Notes: generated by a model not told the origin, from the sequence alone. 64,000 bases of DNA from Hyphodiscus hymeniophilus (GCA_016508695.1 VNKQ01000008.1:558001-622000), one strand, 5' to 3'. Positions 49,130 through 61,901 are shown, numbered from the stretch's first letter. Numbers and translations are program-made.

Positions 49130-49607
49130 GCTTTATGTCAACCCGAGCTTTTCGAATGCGTACAAAACACATTCATTCGTACCCACAGACGTCTTGAATT
49201 TGGCATTCCAAAGAAAAACTACCTCCAGTCCGGTCCGAGAGACTAGAACTTGTCCGAAGTGACACTTGTCTCCACCTCCATCAAATTTCATTAAGTGTAC
49301 CAAAACGAGCGCTCAAGAAGCCTAAGTCACCCGTGCAAGCAAATCTCCAACTCTCACATAGCCTGTGTACCCACCAGAATCATGTCGATATTAACATAGG
49401 TCTTCAAACTCATCAAGTCGGCCACCAACTAGGGCGAGATTGCATGGTTTAGCACAGTCATGGCCACCGCCCAATGTCCGCATGGCCTGATTTCAGCTGT
49501 GAACTAATCGGAGCACAAGGTGGTTGAAGCAAGTTTGCCGAGGAGATCCAGCAAAGGAGCCCTTCTAGGAATCGGTTATAAAGGCATAGATGTTGGCTCG
49601 TGCTATA
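49130..49607. other. Spacer between DhaK gene and transposon
   Basis: Host-like composition up to the inverted repeat. No gene seen. Confidence 0.4.
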
Positions 49608-49695
49608 ATCGTCGACTCGCTTACAGGCCTCTCTACCGTCGTTCCTAGGCAGTCGGGGAAAGCAAAATAGGCCGGCACTCAAAATAGGCCGCAAA
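49608..49695 (+). repeat. Left TIR
   Basis: Contains GTCGACTCGCTTAC, then CTAGGCAGTCGGGGAAAGCA, and ends at GGCCGCAAA. GC-rich and almost free of RIP, in contrast with the adjacent core. Confidence 0.88.
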
Positions 49696-51976
49696 CTATA
49701 AATACTAAAAATCACTTAATTCGCACTAAAAATATAGTATTTTAAGTATCTAAAGAGTATACGAAATTCTACTTATTAATTTAAATCAATAAGTAAGACC
49801 TATAAAATATATTATATATTCGAACTATTTAAACTTATATTTAATTCTTACTTTATAATAACGTTTTCTTCGTTACTAAAACTACTAAATAATATAAAAT
49901 TATTACCTTATAATATTAGTTATATTAATAATATAAGTTTATATAATTCAAATATAATTTTAAACTAATTGTTTTTCTCTTTTTATTTCTCTCTTTCTAA
50001 CTTTAATTTTATATATCTTTTAAGTTGTGTATTAAGTTATAAGCTAAGTAATTAAGCGTTTAATCGTGCCTTTTTAATTGCCTTAAGGTTAAGAATAAGA
50101 GTATAAGTAAGAAATAATATAATATTATTAAGTAAAATCGATTTAAGTTATTATTTTTAAAATCGATTTTACTTATACGTAATTATACCTTTTATATACT
50201 TTTAAGCCTTTTTTGCGTTTATTACTTTTTAGTATATAGTTTTAATTATTTTCTTCTCTTTATTAGTAATATCTTTCTTTTTCTTATTAATTAGCTTTTA
50301 TATATCTTTTATAAAAAGTATATTACCCTTTTAAAATCGTTAATAACTCTAAGTCTTTTACTTTATAATCTCTTAAAGATAATTAAAGAATATTTTATTT
50401 TTAGCTTAAATTATTATAACCTCGTTAATTACTTCCTTAATACTTTTATAAAACGATTATTATTATTATTAAGTAAATAAACTTATAAGATCTAATAATT
50501 TCGGAATTATATTATTAAAGTATTACTTAACTTAATACGCGGTTCGAGGGGTTTAAGAAAGGCAAGAAATAAGTTCCTAATTAAAGTTCTTAATCTCTTT
50601 TATATTATCTCTTATAGTCTTCTTTTTAAATCGATTAAGGTTCCTTTTAACTTGTTTTTATTATAGTCTCTATAATCTTACCTTTTTAAAAGTACTCTTA
50701 ATAGTTACTATAATAAAAGTCTTTTATTAAATTAAGTAAAAGTCTTAGAAAAAGGCTAAAATCTTATAATTGAGTTTAAGGTTTATAATCGCGAATTAAA
50801 GAGTCTTTTAATACTAATACTTATAAACTTAAAAGACGACGATATCTAAAGACTAGAGAATATATATAAGATATAAAGGAAATAAAAGAATAATAATACT
50901 ATTTTTACGTGCTTTTAAATAGAATTCTAGTATATTATAACCCCCCCTTAATTGCAAAGAATTATACGCTAGGGCTCCCCCTCTTTTACGCCTAAAAATT
51001 TAATAAAATAATTAAGTTATAATAATATAATATTATCGTTTATAAATCCTAAATCTAATATAATAATCTTCTCTCCTTTATTTAAGTTATTATTAAATTA
51101 TATTATTGTAATATATTTGCCTTATATAATATAAAAAAGTAAGATCTTATAATTACCTTTAATATTAATTGTCTTAATAACTATAAGGGATTTGCGATTC
51201 TTAAGGGAAATAAAATAAACCTAATAAGTTAATATATACTAAATTTAAGTTAAGTAAATAAGTAAGTAATTCTTACTTCTTAAACCTCGTCTAAAACAAT
51301 TATTTTTATTCCTTTAGTATATTTAACGCGAAAACTAGTTTCGTTTATATTATATAAGTTTCTAGGCCGTATTTTGTATTAAATTAAAGCTAAGAGGTAT
51401 ATCTTCTCGTATTAATACTTTATAGTCTAGTCGTTATTAGTAGTTACTCTTTCCTTTATAATTGCCTTAGTCTTAATTTTATATAATTACTTTTCCTTTT
51501 AAAACTCTATAAGCTAGTAATACGAAAGTACTAGCTTATTAACCTTTATATAAAGTTTCGTAATAACTACTATAAGAATCTCTTAAGTTGGGAGTTAATT
51601 ATACTTAAGCTAATACTTAATAAAGAAGAAAACTTATTTCTCTTATATATTAGTAAGAATTCGATTATAACTATTAGTTTTAGGACCTTTTCTTTTAGTT
51701 ATTCGAGTAATCGCGTTACTTAAAGTTCTTAGGTTTACTCGATATATTTGTATAGCTATATATTTTTACTCTTTAAAATACTCTTCTAAAAACGCAATTA
51801 TATTATATAGTTATTATTTTATATCGTTTATATTATTTAGCGTAATAGAGTCTTTAAGGGGTTCTTAAAAAAGTATACTAGATTCGCGATTTAAAGTTAT
51901 AGCAAAAAGTTAAAAATAGTTATAAAGTTTATAAAGATTTTTTATTAGGCGTTCTTATACAAATTAACTTTTTGGT

Positions 51977-52064
51977 TTTACGGCCCATTTTGAGTACCGG
52001 CCTATTTTGCTTTCCCCGACTGCCTAGAAACGACGGCAGAGAGGCCCGTAAGCGAGTCGACGAT
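51977..52064 (-). repeat. Right TIR
   Basis: Reverse complement of the left TIR with about five transitions. Ends 229 bases before the ASK1 start codon. Confidence 0.88.
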
Positions 52065-52293
52065 TAGCTCTCCTTGCGTAGAGTAGCGATCTGTAGAGGA
52101 AGCGATTGTCAAAGGCAGACACGAAATGACTGTCTCGCGAGCCTCGCCGAGCGAGTCGGAACAACGAGAAGCGAACTCCGAGCATCCGGCGAATCAACTT
52201 CCAAGACTTCACGTCGCGGTGATCTGGGAGGCGCGAAAAGGAGAGCCAAAATCAACAACTTTATGCTACTGTTTTGCGCATTACCAGGACAAC

Positions 52294-53644
52294 ATGAATC
52301 GAAGCACAGCTCCATCTGCGAGGCCGCTATCTCTTACGGAAGAGCTCGAGAAACTCGAACAATCGATCACCCTTACCTTGCAAGGTAATTTACGGTCGCC
52401 CTCCACCAACAGATGAATCCTAATAAAGCCTAGAAATCGATCATAATTTCAGCCGAGCACATCGCATTGTAACATCCAGTATCCTACCAATCGTTGAACG
52501 GTATGCAGAGCATTCAACGGCAGTCTGGGAAGGATCAAAGGTTTGCGAAATCCTTGTTAACAGAAGCAGGGACTGACTGCGGGGTAGTTCTGGAAACAAT
52601 TCTTCGAAGCCAGTGCCAACGTCTCTTTGTCAGGAGTAGAGGAACGCGACGACGAGGAGGAGGATTTTTCGTATACCCAGTCGCACGAAAATGCCAGCAC
52701 ATATGCTACTTCGACCTCCCAGCGCGGAGACGGCACTCTTATGGATGGCGAAGAGCATGAAACTTACGATCAAGCCGACGACTCACTCCTTGACAATGCG
52801 GACATCAGTGGCAGTACTCCACGAGTTCCGGGACCCAAGAGTACAACGAATGGCAAGCCGAATTTTGCGGATTATCCATCACCATATGAGGCATTAAAGC
52901 AGGAATTGAAGGTGGATGCTGGGGTTGAAGACGGAGATGATACTCAAATTCCCCCAGCAACGCCAGGTGCCCAGTCGAGACTCCCGGATATGTCTATGAC
53001 GCCTAAATCTTCACCCTTCGACCCTACTGCCTACTTGGCATCTACGGTACTCCAACCAAAGCCAGGAGAGAACCAACTATTGCATCGGGTTCTGGACAAG
53101 AACTATCGGCTTCAAGCTACACCACACACGACTCGAAAAGAAAACAAGACACCAGCAGATAAGACCTCTTGGCGAGATACCACCTCACCTATGTCTTCTC
53201 CGCCAGTTGCAGCGCCAAAACTTCATGCGGATATTTTCAGCTCGCCAATCAGACAGCAATACAATCGACCCAGCGCACCACGGACTCCGGGGCTCAGCGT
53301 ACAAACCCCGGCAAAGAAAAAGGCCGAAGATATCCCAATTTCCGAAAAGGACGAGATTACTTGGGAGAGTGACAGTGACGAGGATGCAGAGGGTGTGTAT
53401 AGGGAGATGGGAATGAGTCCCCCCAAAACCATCCAATTCTCTTTGCCGCAGTCGAGGTTAATGCAGACTCCTGGTATGTTTAATTTCATTGTGAGACCGA
53501 TTAAAGCTAATTGTTGATCTAGCACGACAAGCAAGTAAGCGCATAGTAGAAGATCTTCTTGCAACAGCCGGTGTCGGTTTCGACGACTCAGATGGCAGCC
53601 CCAGCGTTGTAGCTGTGAAAGATGATCTGGACTATAGTTTTTAA
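52294..53644 (+). CDS. ASK1: DASH/Dam1 complex subunit Ask1, 401 aa
   Basis: Kinetochore protein of the DASH ring that couples chromosomes to spindle microtubules. Exons 52294-52384, 52434-52540, 52588-53473 and 53523-53644 join in phase. The conserved N-terminal domain reads L-S-L-T-E-E-L-E-K-L-E-Q-S-I-T-L-T-L-Q, then E-I-D-H-N-F-S-R-A-H-R-I-V-T-S-S-I-L-P, then V-E-R-Y-A-E-H-S and W-E-G-S-K-F-W-K-Q-F-F-E-A-S: the Ask1 signature. The middle is acidic and S/T-P rich (several T-P and S-P sites, as expected for a CDK target), and a short conserved tail A-R-Q-A-S-K-R-I-V-E-D-L-L follows. Its promoter is the 227 bases next to the transposon. Confidence 0.9.
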
Positions 53645-53845
53645 TGAGACAGATTATTGTATGATATGGACAATGAGCTCCTAAAGACTGTCCTTCAAGA
53701 TACATTTTACCCAGCGCCGTCGAAGCTTAAAGCCAATCTATTCGACCATCAAGCCAAGAGCAAAGGTGCACCAAAACTCCCAATAATCTCATCCAGTTCA
53801 AAAGCACAGTCAAAGCGCAATACGGGAACCAAGTGTTTGACAGCG

Positions 53846-54305
53846 TCAGTATTTCATCGTCGCCAGGATCCTGTAATCCTCCGCGGTCTGCGCCCTTGGA
53901 CTTGCCGTCTTCTCCTCAGAAGCTGCCGAGCCTTTCCTCGCATTCTTGTCCTTGGGAAGGAACTTCGCCTTCACATTCTCCTTAAGTAAGGAGACGGTGG
54001 AAGCGAAGGTCGATGTAGACGCCATGGACGCTGCATCGGCGTCCTTTACATGCTGGGCAGCCTTGAACTTTGGCGAGGCTGGATGAAAAAGGCTGGGTGG
54101 TTGGTCATTGGGGAAGGCTGTTATGGTTAGATTTCGAGCTTAGGTAGTGGGAATGGAAGAACTCACTGGATTGAGGGAAACCGGGGAATCCGTTAGGCAT
54201 GGTTGAAGACCAGGCTTGTTCGTGCTTTGATTTTCCGTTTGCGTTCTTCTTGTAGTGTTTTGATTCGAGTGAAGCGGCGGTACCTTTTGCAAAGTACATA
54301 GACAT
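53846..54305 (-). CDS. Small protein of unknown function, 136 aa
   Basis: Two exons (54305-54167 and 54117-53846) with good splice sites (GTGAGT, branch CTAAC, AACAG) join in phase. The product begins M-S-M-Y-F-A-K-G-T-A-A-S-L-E-S-K and ends A-E-D-Y-R-I-L-A-T-M-K-Y. It is rich in Ala, Ser and Lys with no signal peptide or membrane segment. It has a Pro-rich middle (Q-P-P-S-L-F-H-P-A-S-P) and a segment S-L-L-K-E-N-V-K-A-K-F-L-P. I do not recognise the family. It converges with ASK1, 201 bases apart. Consistent splice logic and codon use make it a likely real gene. Confidence 0.6.
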
Positions 54306-56207
54306 TTCAAACAGTGGTAGTGATTGGGAAGCGAAGTGATGAGGTTTTGATACTGGGAGTAGTTTGTCTTGGGAAGGAGGAGCCAGGCCTTATATATATA
54401 TACATATATATAAATATTTTGTCCCTACCTATGCAAGATGTGAGCCGGCTGGGACAGTCATACGGCAGTCGTCATCTCATCTCAACTGTCCATCCATGTG
54501 CACGCCCAAAGTGATATGCCATTCCGACGAGAATACATGAACTATCAGCCTCCCTGCCAGGCTTACTCCGAGCTCCCCACCTCTTGTCTTCACACGTCGT
54601 CGACCCCCTAACCAGGACCCCAATCTACATAGCCATACGCGAACGACTGGCCTTCCATCGAAATTAAGCGGACTCCGTTCCCTCTTCAGGAACGCCGACA
54701 TGGCGGAGACCGCCCAAATTGTAAGCAGCAGCAACGTCTTCCCGACCAGAGATGACTCAGGCTTCCACCGGCTTGCGCAAGTTGCGCCTCGTACTACAGT
54801 CTTTTTGTCTCGACTTTGGCCATACATTGCGTGGCTTGTGCGTGGCTTGTGCGTGGCTTGTCAGGCATCGCCGCCATGAGTCGATTGATGCCTTGGCGGA
54901 AGGGGGTTTTCTAGCTCCAGCGTCGCCAATACTATTGGCTACAGTAGGTAGGTCGGATATCACATCACCACTTCTGACTGCCTTGTACTTACTTGGCCTA
55001 CCTTACTGCCTCCCTCACCAGCACCTCCCACCACTTTCTGCCTCGTACATGGCCTACTTCTTTAGGACCGGCGAAGCTATCACTCATTTAATCCTCTTCC
55101 ACGACTTACGACCAGAGATATGTCTTCTTACTTCACTACGCACCTCGGGATTCTGTTTCTGGACCGACGAGGCCGGCACATTTCCCCAACGACAATAAGT
55201 CATCAGCAGAATGCATTGGATATCGAAGTATAAATGTGCGCGAGATAAATATCGATGGAATATTCCGTAGCACCACCCGCCCTGTTGGCTCCATCCATCC
55301 ATTGAACGTGGTGTCGTGCTGCTGTTGACTCAATTGAACTCCGAGATCCAAGAACCAACTCCGTCTCCACAGTCCGAATGTCAAAGGATTTCTCTGAATG
55401 AGTGAGTCTTACTCATGGTCAGCTAGTCACTATCTTCCAAACAGAAGGAAGAGTTTGATAGGGCGATGCTTCTTTCGTCGTCATACCTCTCTTCTCCCCC
55501 ATACATGTGAAACCCGAGGAACCATTATTCTCTTGGGCCTGAGTGATTGGCGATTAGCGAGCAGTAGTGAGAAGCTTGATTTGCATAGACAGGGAGTGAC
55601 ACATAGACCGTGCGTTGGTAAGCTTTGCGGGTGAATTGGTTATGCTCATCTTTCTTCCCACTTCAAAGAACGCGGCATTCGACGTTACACCATACCATCT
55701 CAACTCCGCAACTTGATTCCTTTCATTTCAAAGCAATCTCAGGGACGCTTGATGAACGAAAGAAGGAGAAAGCAGGGGACATTTCAGAGCACCGATACCG
55801 AGTCCAAATATTTTCCGTAAGCAAGGTTCTCAAGATCAGGCAGCATGATATTCCATTCCGGATCTGCATGTCTTGCGCGGTTGAACTATGTCGGCCGAGG
55901 ACTGGCCCGAAGTACGACGACAGAGGCGAGCGATTCCGGAGGCATGCCAGTCTCAACTTTTCAATGAACAAACGAACTTTTAGATTTCATGGTTGACAAG
56001 GTCCGAAAACCCCTTCTTCATTATCATAATTACAACGCGAGTATTATTGGACCTAGTCCCGCTTCACAGGAAGGACCAGATTTCCCTCTAACGCCAGAAA
56101 AGCCGTCCCTATTTGGAAATGCAAGCGATGGCAAAATCACGCCTTTCTAAAAGAATGTTCCTCGAGACGGTCTCTGTTCTCATAGAATATTACTCCCCAA
56201 CCGCACT
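54306..56207. other. 1.9 kb without a supported gene
   Basis: Host-like GC. Overlapping frames up to 148 codons (for example 54752-55198) occur on both strands without family resemblance. A TATATATATATACATATATATA run lies at about 54390. An 11-base unit GCGTGGCTTGT is repeated three times without mismatch at 54829-54861. It probably holds the promoter of the small gene, the 3' side of ERG5 and perhaps an unrecognised gene. Confidence 0.35.
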
Positions 56208-58010
56208 TCATGCTCGTTCCGTGAAGGTCAAAGGACAATCATCCTAGTCTTGTCAGCTTAAGATCAGAATGGAGGAGAGGGGAGACTCTGCTTACCATTG
56301 GGAAAATGGTTGCAAAAACTTTGATCTCTTCTGACAATGGCGTAGCATGATGGACCCAGTCGAGATGCATCGATGCCTTTCCGATCATGAGAGCCAGATT
56401 ATACTGCGCATATACTTGGCCGAGGCAGTAATGGGGTCCAGTTCCGAAGACTAGAAAGTTTTTCGCTCCTCTCACCTCGGCATCACCAGTAACATAACGA
56501 TCAGGATCATAGTACTCTGGATTGGGGTATATTTCTGGGTCGCGAAGAGCAGGATATACTGAGGGAATGACCATGGCGCCTAGATGGGTTAGAAGCTGTG
56601 AAAATTGGAGCTTTTTTAGCTTACCTTTGGGAACAGTGTAAGTATCCGAGATTGGGAAAGCCTTCTTGACAAGATAAGGGACCATGATGACTGGAGGACG
56701 ATATCTCAATAACTCCCGAACGGCTCCTCTAGTGTAGACCATCTCATCCAAGATATCCATAGAGACAGGCTTGTTCTTCTCACCACCCCGAATTCGGAGA
56801 TTCTCTTCACGGATCTTATCAAGGACATCTGGTCGCTGAGCCATGGTCTGGAAAAGCCAAGTCGCCGCGCTGCTCGTAGCATCCTGGGAAGCAAAAAGAA
56901 AGGTGAAAATAGTTTGAGAGATCTCGTAGTCGCTGAATTTACGAAGTAAATGAGCTGGCTTTTCAATGCCTTCCATAGAAAGGCCTTTCTCCTGTCGCTC
57001 ACGGTAAGTGGCCGAATCAAGTTGCTCCTTGACCCATCCATCCATGATACAAGAGATTTCGCCTCCGGCAGCCATTCTAGCCTTGCTCTTGGCTGCGCAT
57101 TTTGCGAATTCGGCCAAAACCATATCAGCAGCCTTCTTTCCATACCAAGTCTTTGTGAAGGGGATAATGATCGGAAAGTTCACCAGCTCTAAAGCAGCAG
57201 TGATTAGATAGTAATCATCGGCAATCTTCTTGACGGCTTCATCAGATATGTAGTGACCAACGAAAGTCCGGCAAGAGACAGCACACATAAGCTCTCGGAA
57301 CTCCGGCATGAATGGGACAGGTTTTCCTGCCGCATCTTTGGTAACTTTCAGAAATCTGGCAAAATAGTCATTGTAGACATCCTCTTGTCCTGGCAGGTAT
57401 GAATCGAGGGCTTTGCGAGTGAACAATCCATTAAGACCCTTTCGAAAGTCGACATGTGCCTTTCCATCGAGGAAGACCCAGTTATCGGCGCCCAAAAGCT
57501 TATGTGCGACATCCACCACGCATGGCTTAACGTATGATGGGGAGTTGAAGATCTTTCGGGACATATCACGAGTCGATGCGATAACTACGAATCTGAGAGT
57601 TTGCTTAGCACTGAAGTAGGAGGAATGGTTTTTGCAGTATACGTACTTGTGGAAGACGGAGACACAACTGAGTTCGCCGCTGTCCCATTTTCCTTTATAC
57701 TCGTGCCATTTTGGGTTCATCGACGAGAGAAACGGGCCGATGAAAGGGGCTTTCCATGATGGGCCGACAATTGATCCTTTCTGGACGATGTAACTAACTT
57801 AAAGGTATCAGTTTCAAGAGATTCATATATCTGATATAGCGGGTACGTACATTGATCATAAGCCACCAAGACCAGCAAGATTGTCAGAGCGATTGTCCAT
57901 CCGCTGAGCTCCGAGACCTTTGTCAAAAAGCCATTGATCTGCGGATTCCCCAGGATCTGGGCATACTTGGCGTCTGCGACGGGCGAGGCGAAGCTGATGT
58001 TTGAAGTCAT
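56208..58010 (-). CDS. ERG5: Sterol C-22 desaturase, cytochrome P450 CYP61, 532 aa
   Basis: ER enzyme that introduces the C22 double bond late in ergosterol synthesis. Exons (minus): 58010-57851, 57797-57647, 57592-56625, 56579-56296, 56243-56208, all in phase. Starts M-T-S-N-I-S-F-A-S-P-V-A-D-A-K-Y-A-Q-I-L, followed by one N-terminal membrane helix (about 38-50) and Q-K-G-S-I-V-G-P-S-W-K-A-P-F-I-G-P-F. The I-helix region reads F-T-F-L-F-A-S-Q-D-A-T-S-S-A (the oxygen-binding position is shifted to Q-D-A-T-S, usual for CYP61). E-x-x-R is V-R-E-L-L-R-Y-R-P-P; the heme loop is F-G-T-G-P-H-Y-C-L-G with Cys478. The tail F-A-T-I-F-P-M-D-D-C-P-L-T-F is CYP61-specific and needs the last small exon. 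The third exon's upstream intron is stop-free, so a simple frame hides it. Confidence 0.93.
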
Positions 58011-60806
58011 GGCTGCTGCCGGGTCGATGTTTTCGCCTCCAAGATGAAGTTTCCTACCAGTCGCAAAATTGATGGCTGAGGAACGAAAGATTGCCGACTC
58101 AGGGGGAGTAAGAGAGTGTCAGAATCGCAGATCGCAGAGCTGCGAAAGCAGAAAGGAGTGATTTGCACAAAAGAAAAAAGCAGAAGAGGTAAAGAGGTAG
58201 TCGAGAGATGATTGAATGGAAACAATCTAGAAGAAATTGTCGGCGCGTTGTTATCCGACGCTACTCTTAATGAGCAACGAGTGAATCCACTTTGAGATAT
58301 TGCAGTGCTTGGGATCGTCCCACGTTTCTGTAATCCCACTCCGTAATTTCATTGATTGGAAAGTTGCAAAAGAGAACATCTCATGATTGTTACTGTAATT
58401 AACCAATTCATTCTACGAGAATCCAGGTCGTCTCGCGCTGAATTGATTAGTCTCTGTGCAGTTAACAGCCATGAGCAATCAGTGCACCATACTTTTTAGG
58501 TTAACCTCACAAGGAAGCAAGCTTGATATTGTCTAAATCGTGTTACAGAACTTACACTAATCGATCAAATGCACAAGACAGCCCAAGATAGGGATGGACT
58601 ACTCTGCTTTGTAATTTCAGTGGTCAGTTCACCAGGTTATCCATTGTAATTTCGATATTGATGTAACTCACCGCCTTCTAACATGCTCCCATTGGCTGGA
58701 ATTGGATTTCTATCCAGCTCATAGTGCTCTCCATTTCTCTACCAGGACTAGACTCCGAAAATGATTGTAAGCAGCACATTCCCTTCCCGAAAGGCCATAC
58801 GGAATCACGGATGTACCATTACCCTCCCTCGTACCTTGCTATTCCTTGTGAGATACTCTCGTGGAGTGGTGAAGACTTCTCTTCTGAAAGAGGACTAGAC
58901 TCCGAAATTGATTTGAACAAGCATGCAAGTCACAGAGCTTGGACCGCCATACGATCTTTCTCTCTTCAATGGGAGTAGAAGCGCTTAGAGTGGTAGAGTG
59001 GCATGAGGTGATAGCAAGAGGCGCAGGTAGGAGGTTTTCAAGATGTGGTTCTTGTACATATTGTAAACCTTCGGTCATAAGACTAAGTGTTTAGAATTCT
59101 CAACGGTTCGGACGTGCTATATAACAGGTAAACCCGCGGCTTGGTTCCTCGATTCCTCAACAAGTGAAAAATCAAACAACTGAGACAGTCATACTCCCTC
59201 AAAGCGATTTGCTTCGAACCGCTCAAAGTTGTCGAAGGACAAGGTTTGTAATCAATCAATACAGTGCCATGTTCGGTTTTCGGGTCATGCTGTTCCTTCC
59301 CTGGCTTTAAAATTCGAAGAGTGATGTATATGTACTCTCGTCCCCCAGTATAATTGTAGATGCATATAAGCATTCGTTTCCATGAAAATAAATCAGACCG
59401 ATGAAGAGGTTCATAGTGGCAAATTCCATAACAAAATCAAAACTCCAAGAGCTCTACCCCAATAGCTAACCAAATCCTGCCCCAATCGCCAAAGGCACAG
59501 GCAAAACAGATCCATCAGCGAACTAAGCAGCAGTAACATCCGCAACAGATACAACATCCCACTCATGATCAAAGCCCCCATCCATTGGCTTCCATACTCG
59601 TTGGTACGCAAATATGAACAAAGGCGTTCTGACTGTGAGATCCCTCGTCCCAAGCAGCCTCATCAATACTTCATGACCAGTGTTGGGCGAGTTGGGTGAG
59701 TTGGGCGGGAACCGCACACCTAGGACTGAGCTCCGCGGAGAGGTGAGGCTGTACAGAACAGCACCAAGGTGATGTATTCCGCTGCTATTGAGAGAGATAG
59801 GACGTTTAGATGCGATGGCAGAGTTTGTGGGTCGTCGACTCGTCACTTTGTCAAGGTTGGATCATGTGATTTGAGTGAGCTCACACAGGTGATGATGATT
59901 CTACTTCAAGCTTTCTCGAGGTTTGTCTGTTCTCGTTCGACTGTCTGAACTGCTTGTGCCTGTGGGAGAGTCAGTACTTTATGAGAATTTGGGGGATGTG
60001 CTCTCCGGCTTAACTTCGTCGCTGATGACCCTGGGGCATCGTACTTTCATCGATAGTCAAGGACAAGGAAACAAAGGCACGAAAGATGTAACTGTTGTCG
60101 TTCTCCTCTGGCACATTACGGCTCTGACCTGAGTATCGAATATTATGGAACAGTAAGGTAGCCAGAGTTCAAGGAGGCTCCCATTGAAACGAATACTCAA
60201 CGTTTCATAAGGCTGGGAAGCAAAAGGCCCAAGATACAAGTGCAGTTGACGTGAAAGCATAAAGCCTCCATTCAAAGCGTTGGCACGTCGCACTTTGTTG
60301 TTTCGATCTCTTGATGGCTTCTTTGAAAATAGTTTCAAGCCAGACTTCAAAAGGGGACCATATCAACCAAAAGCTATGACATCCCCGCTTCTCCGCTCCT
60401 CCACTCCTCCACATTTCCTAACCAGCTCAGACCACCAATTGTCTGCCTATCCAGAACATCCTCAAGTTTCCAAAACAACAACAGAAAGATGCCTTCTTCC
60501 AAACTCTTTCAGAATCAATTTTCTTCGCCTTTGCGCACCCGACAGTACGGAAAGGCGGCTCAGCGCCCCTTTCCTGGAACGTACTTTCCATGCCAAAAGG
60601 GAGGCCGGCGATTTGATTCGTCATGTGGAGAGGAAGGAGGTCTGGTTGGTCCTTCCCCCTGCACGCCTGCACGCCTGCTTATTACCTAGCTGTCTCGCCA
60701 TTTTTCTCCCAGCTTCCTCCTTTCCTCACCTTCCGAGCTCGTCACACAAACAAACCTCGACATCTAAAATTCCACTCTCCATCATCAACATCCATCAGCA
60801 ATCATC
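58011..60806. other. 2.8 kb between ERG5 and ATP9, no firm gene
   Basis: Upstream DNA of both genes. A minus-strand frame at 59523-59846 lacks an ATG near its start but ends plausibly (D-H-E-W-D-V-V-S-V-A-D-V-T-A-A), so it may be a relic or last exon of an unknown gene. A pair of similar strings GACTAGACTCCGAAAWTGATT occurs at about 58746 and 58894. The pyrimidine-rich leader before 60807 is typical of a highly expressed fungal gene. Confidence 0.35.
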
Positions 60807-61342
60807 ATGAACTCTATTGCTCAACTCACTGCCCGCTCTGCCCGCCTCAATGGCGCCTCTGCATTGCGACAGGCAAACCCAATTGCTCGTCGAGCTTTCA
60901 CAAATGGTATGTTCGGAGCTTCACATCCTCGCGAAGCAATCAGTAGCTAACGACTTCTTCCACAATAGGTCCCACAACCTCAGTCACTCGATTCCAGCCC
61001 GCCACCCGTAACTCTGGTCTGCTGTTGAGCCGTACTATGCTCCGGAACCAGGTTTCCAACATCGCACGTGGCCAATCGCGTGGTGTCGCTGGAGAGACTG
61101 TCGCTGTCGGAGCTGCCATCTTGGGTGCTGGCAAGCTCATTGGAGCTGGTGTTGCTGCTGCAGGACTCATTGGAGCTGGAACTGGTATTGGCACGGTCTT
61201 TGGATCCTTGATCACTGGTGTTGCGCGAAACCCGGCCTTGAGGGGACAACTGTTCTCCTATGCAATTCTGGGTTTTGCTTTTGCTGAGGCCACTGGATTG
61301 TTTGCGCTGATGGTGTCATTCTTGATCCTCTTCGCTATGTAA
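60807..61342 (+). CDS. ATP9: ATP synthase subunit c (ATP9), nuclear-encoded precursor, 157 aa
   Basis: Proteolipid of the mitochondrial F1Fo rotor ring. Exons 60807-60906 and 60969-61342 join in phase. A long basic, Ser/Ala/Arg-rich targeting sequence (M-N-S-I-A-Q-L-T-A-R-S-A-R-L-N-G) precedes the mature part. This contains two helices: glycine-rich A-A-G-L-I-G-A-G-T-G-I-G-T-V-F-G, loop A-R-N-P-A-L-R-G-Q-L-F, and Y-A-I-L-G-F-A-F-A-E-A-T-G-L-F-A-L with the proton-carrying Glu140. The N-terminal part of the mature protein (V-A-G-E-T-V-A-V-G-A-A-I-L-G-A-G) differs from the common Q-x-A-x-K form and resembles the second fungal ATP9 paralogue type. That assignment is from memory. Confidence 0.93.
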
Positions 61343-61901
61343 ACCGCCTACTGCGTCATGGATTGAAGCTAGAAAAGGTGTGGATGTCAATGGAGAATCA
61401 GATGTCATCGAATAGAGGCTGTGTATGATGGGTTATAGAACAGTTGAGCCAGAGACCAAGTCGTACCTACAATGCAATCTCAGCTTCTCTCACAACAGCC
61501 CCAAGTAATTGGTTCACTAATAGAAAGTATTGTAACACGCAAGTTAAAGGTTCCGATTCAATTGTGGCTAACTGTTCTAAAGAGCTAACCGAATCAATAA
61601 CCTAAATACATCTCCGCTGCCACTGAACTTGATTGTTCCTCTACCTCTTTCTTTCTACAAGAGGCTTGGAACTTCGAAAGTCATCGCACAACTGCAGCAG
61701 GTGTGGACTCAGTTTAGATGTTCAAAGTAGGCTTTGAACTGGAAGCACTGGGAAACGAGCAGTGGCATGTAAGCTCGAGTCCCAGCTGTCATGTCTCTGC
61801 TCAACAGCGTTTGCTCACGAAGGTTCGTAGCTCTTGATTCTAGCGATGTGTTCCATGATGCCTTCAACTGCCATGCGAGGCCCAAGTGATGCCATCGAGG
61901 T
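61343..61901. other. 3' side of ATP9, no gene
   Basis: No supported frame; ATP9 3' untranslated region and spacer. Confidence 0.4.

Larger units (their letters stand above)
49608..52064. mobile_element. RIP-mutated DNA transposon with intact 88-base TIRs, 2457 bases
   Basis: The inverted ends 49608-49695 and 51977-52064 pair at a constant coordinate sum of 101672 without a gap; mismatches are C/T or G/A. Outer flanks are TA on both sides (49606-49607, 52065-52066), as for Tc1/mariner/pogo elements. The 2.28 kb core is AT-rich, CpA/TpG-poor and without open frames, so I could not find the transposase motif or its strand. The element lies between the DhaK gene and ASK1. Confidence 0.85.

Noticed and set aside
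52074..52416. Several frames around 52074-52416
   Set aside because: They overlap the transposon TIR, the ASK1 leader and exon 1 in wrong phases.
54752..55198. 148-codon + strand frame
   Set aside because: Competing frames on both strands, no family resemblance, contains the 11-base triplicate repeat; coding status unsupported.
56208..58010. P450 as part of a secondary-metabolite cluster
   Set aside because: Motifs at both ends identify it as the sterol enzyme CYP61, and no synthase gene is nearby.
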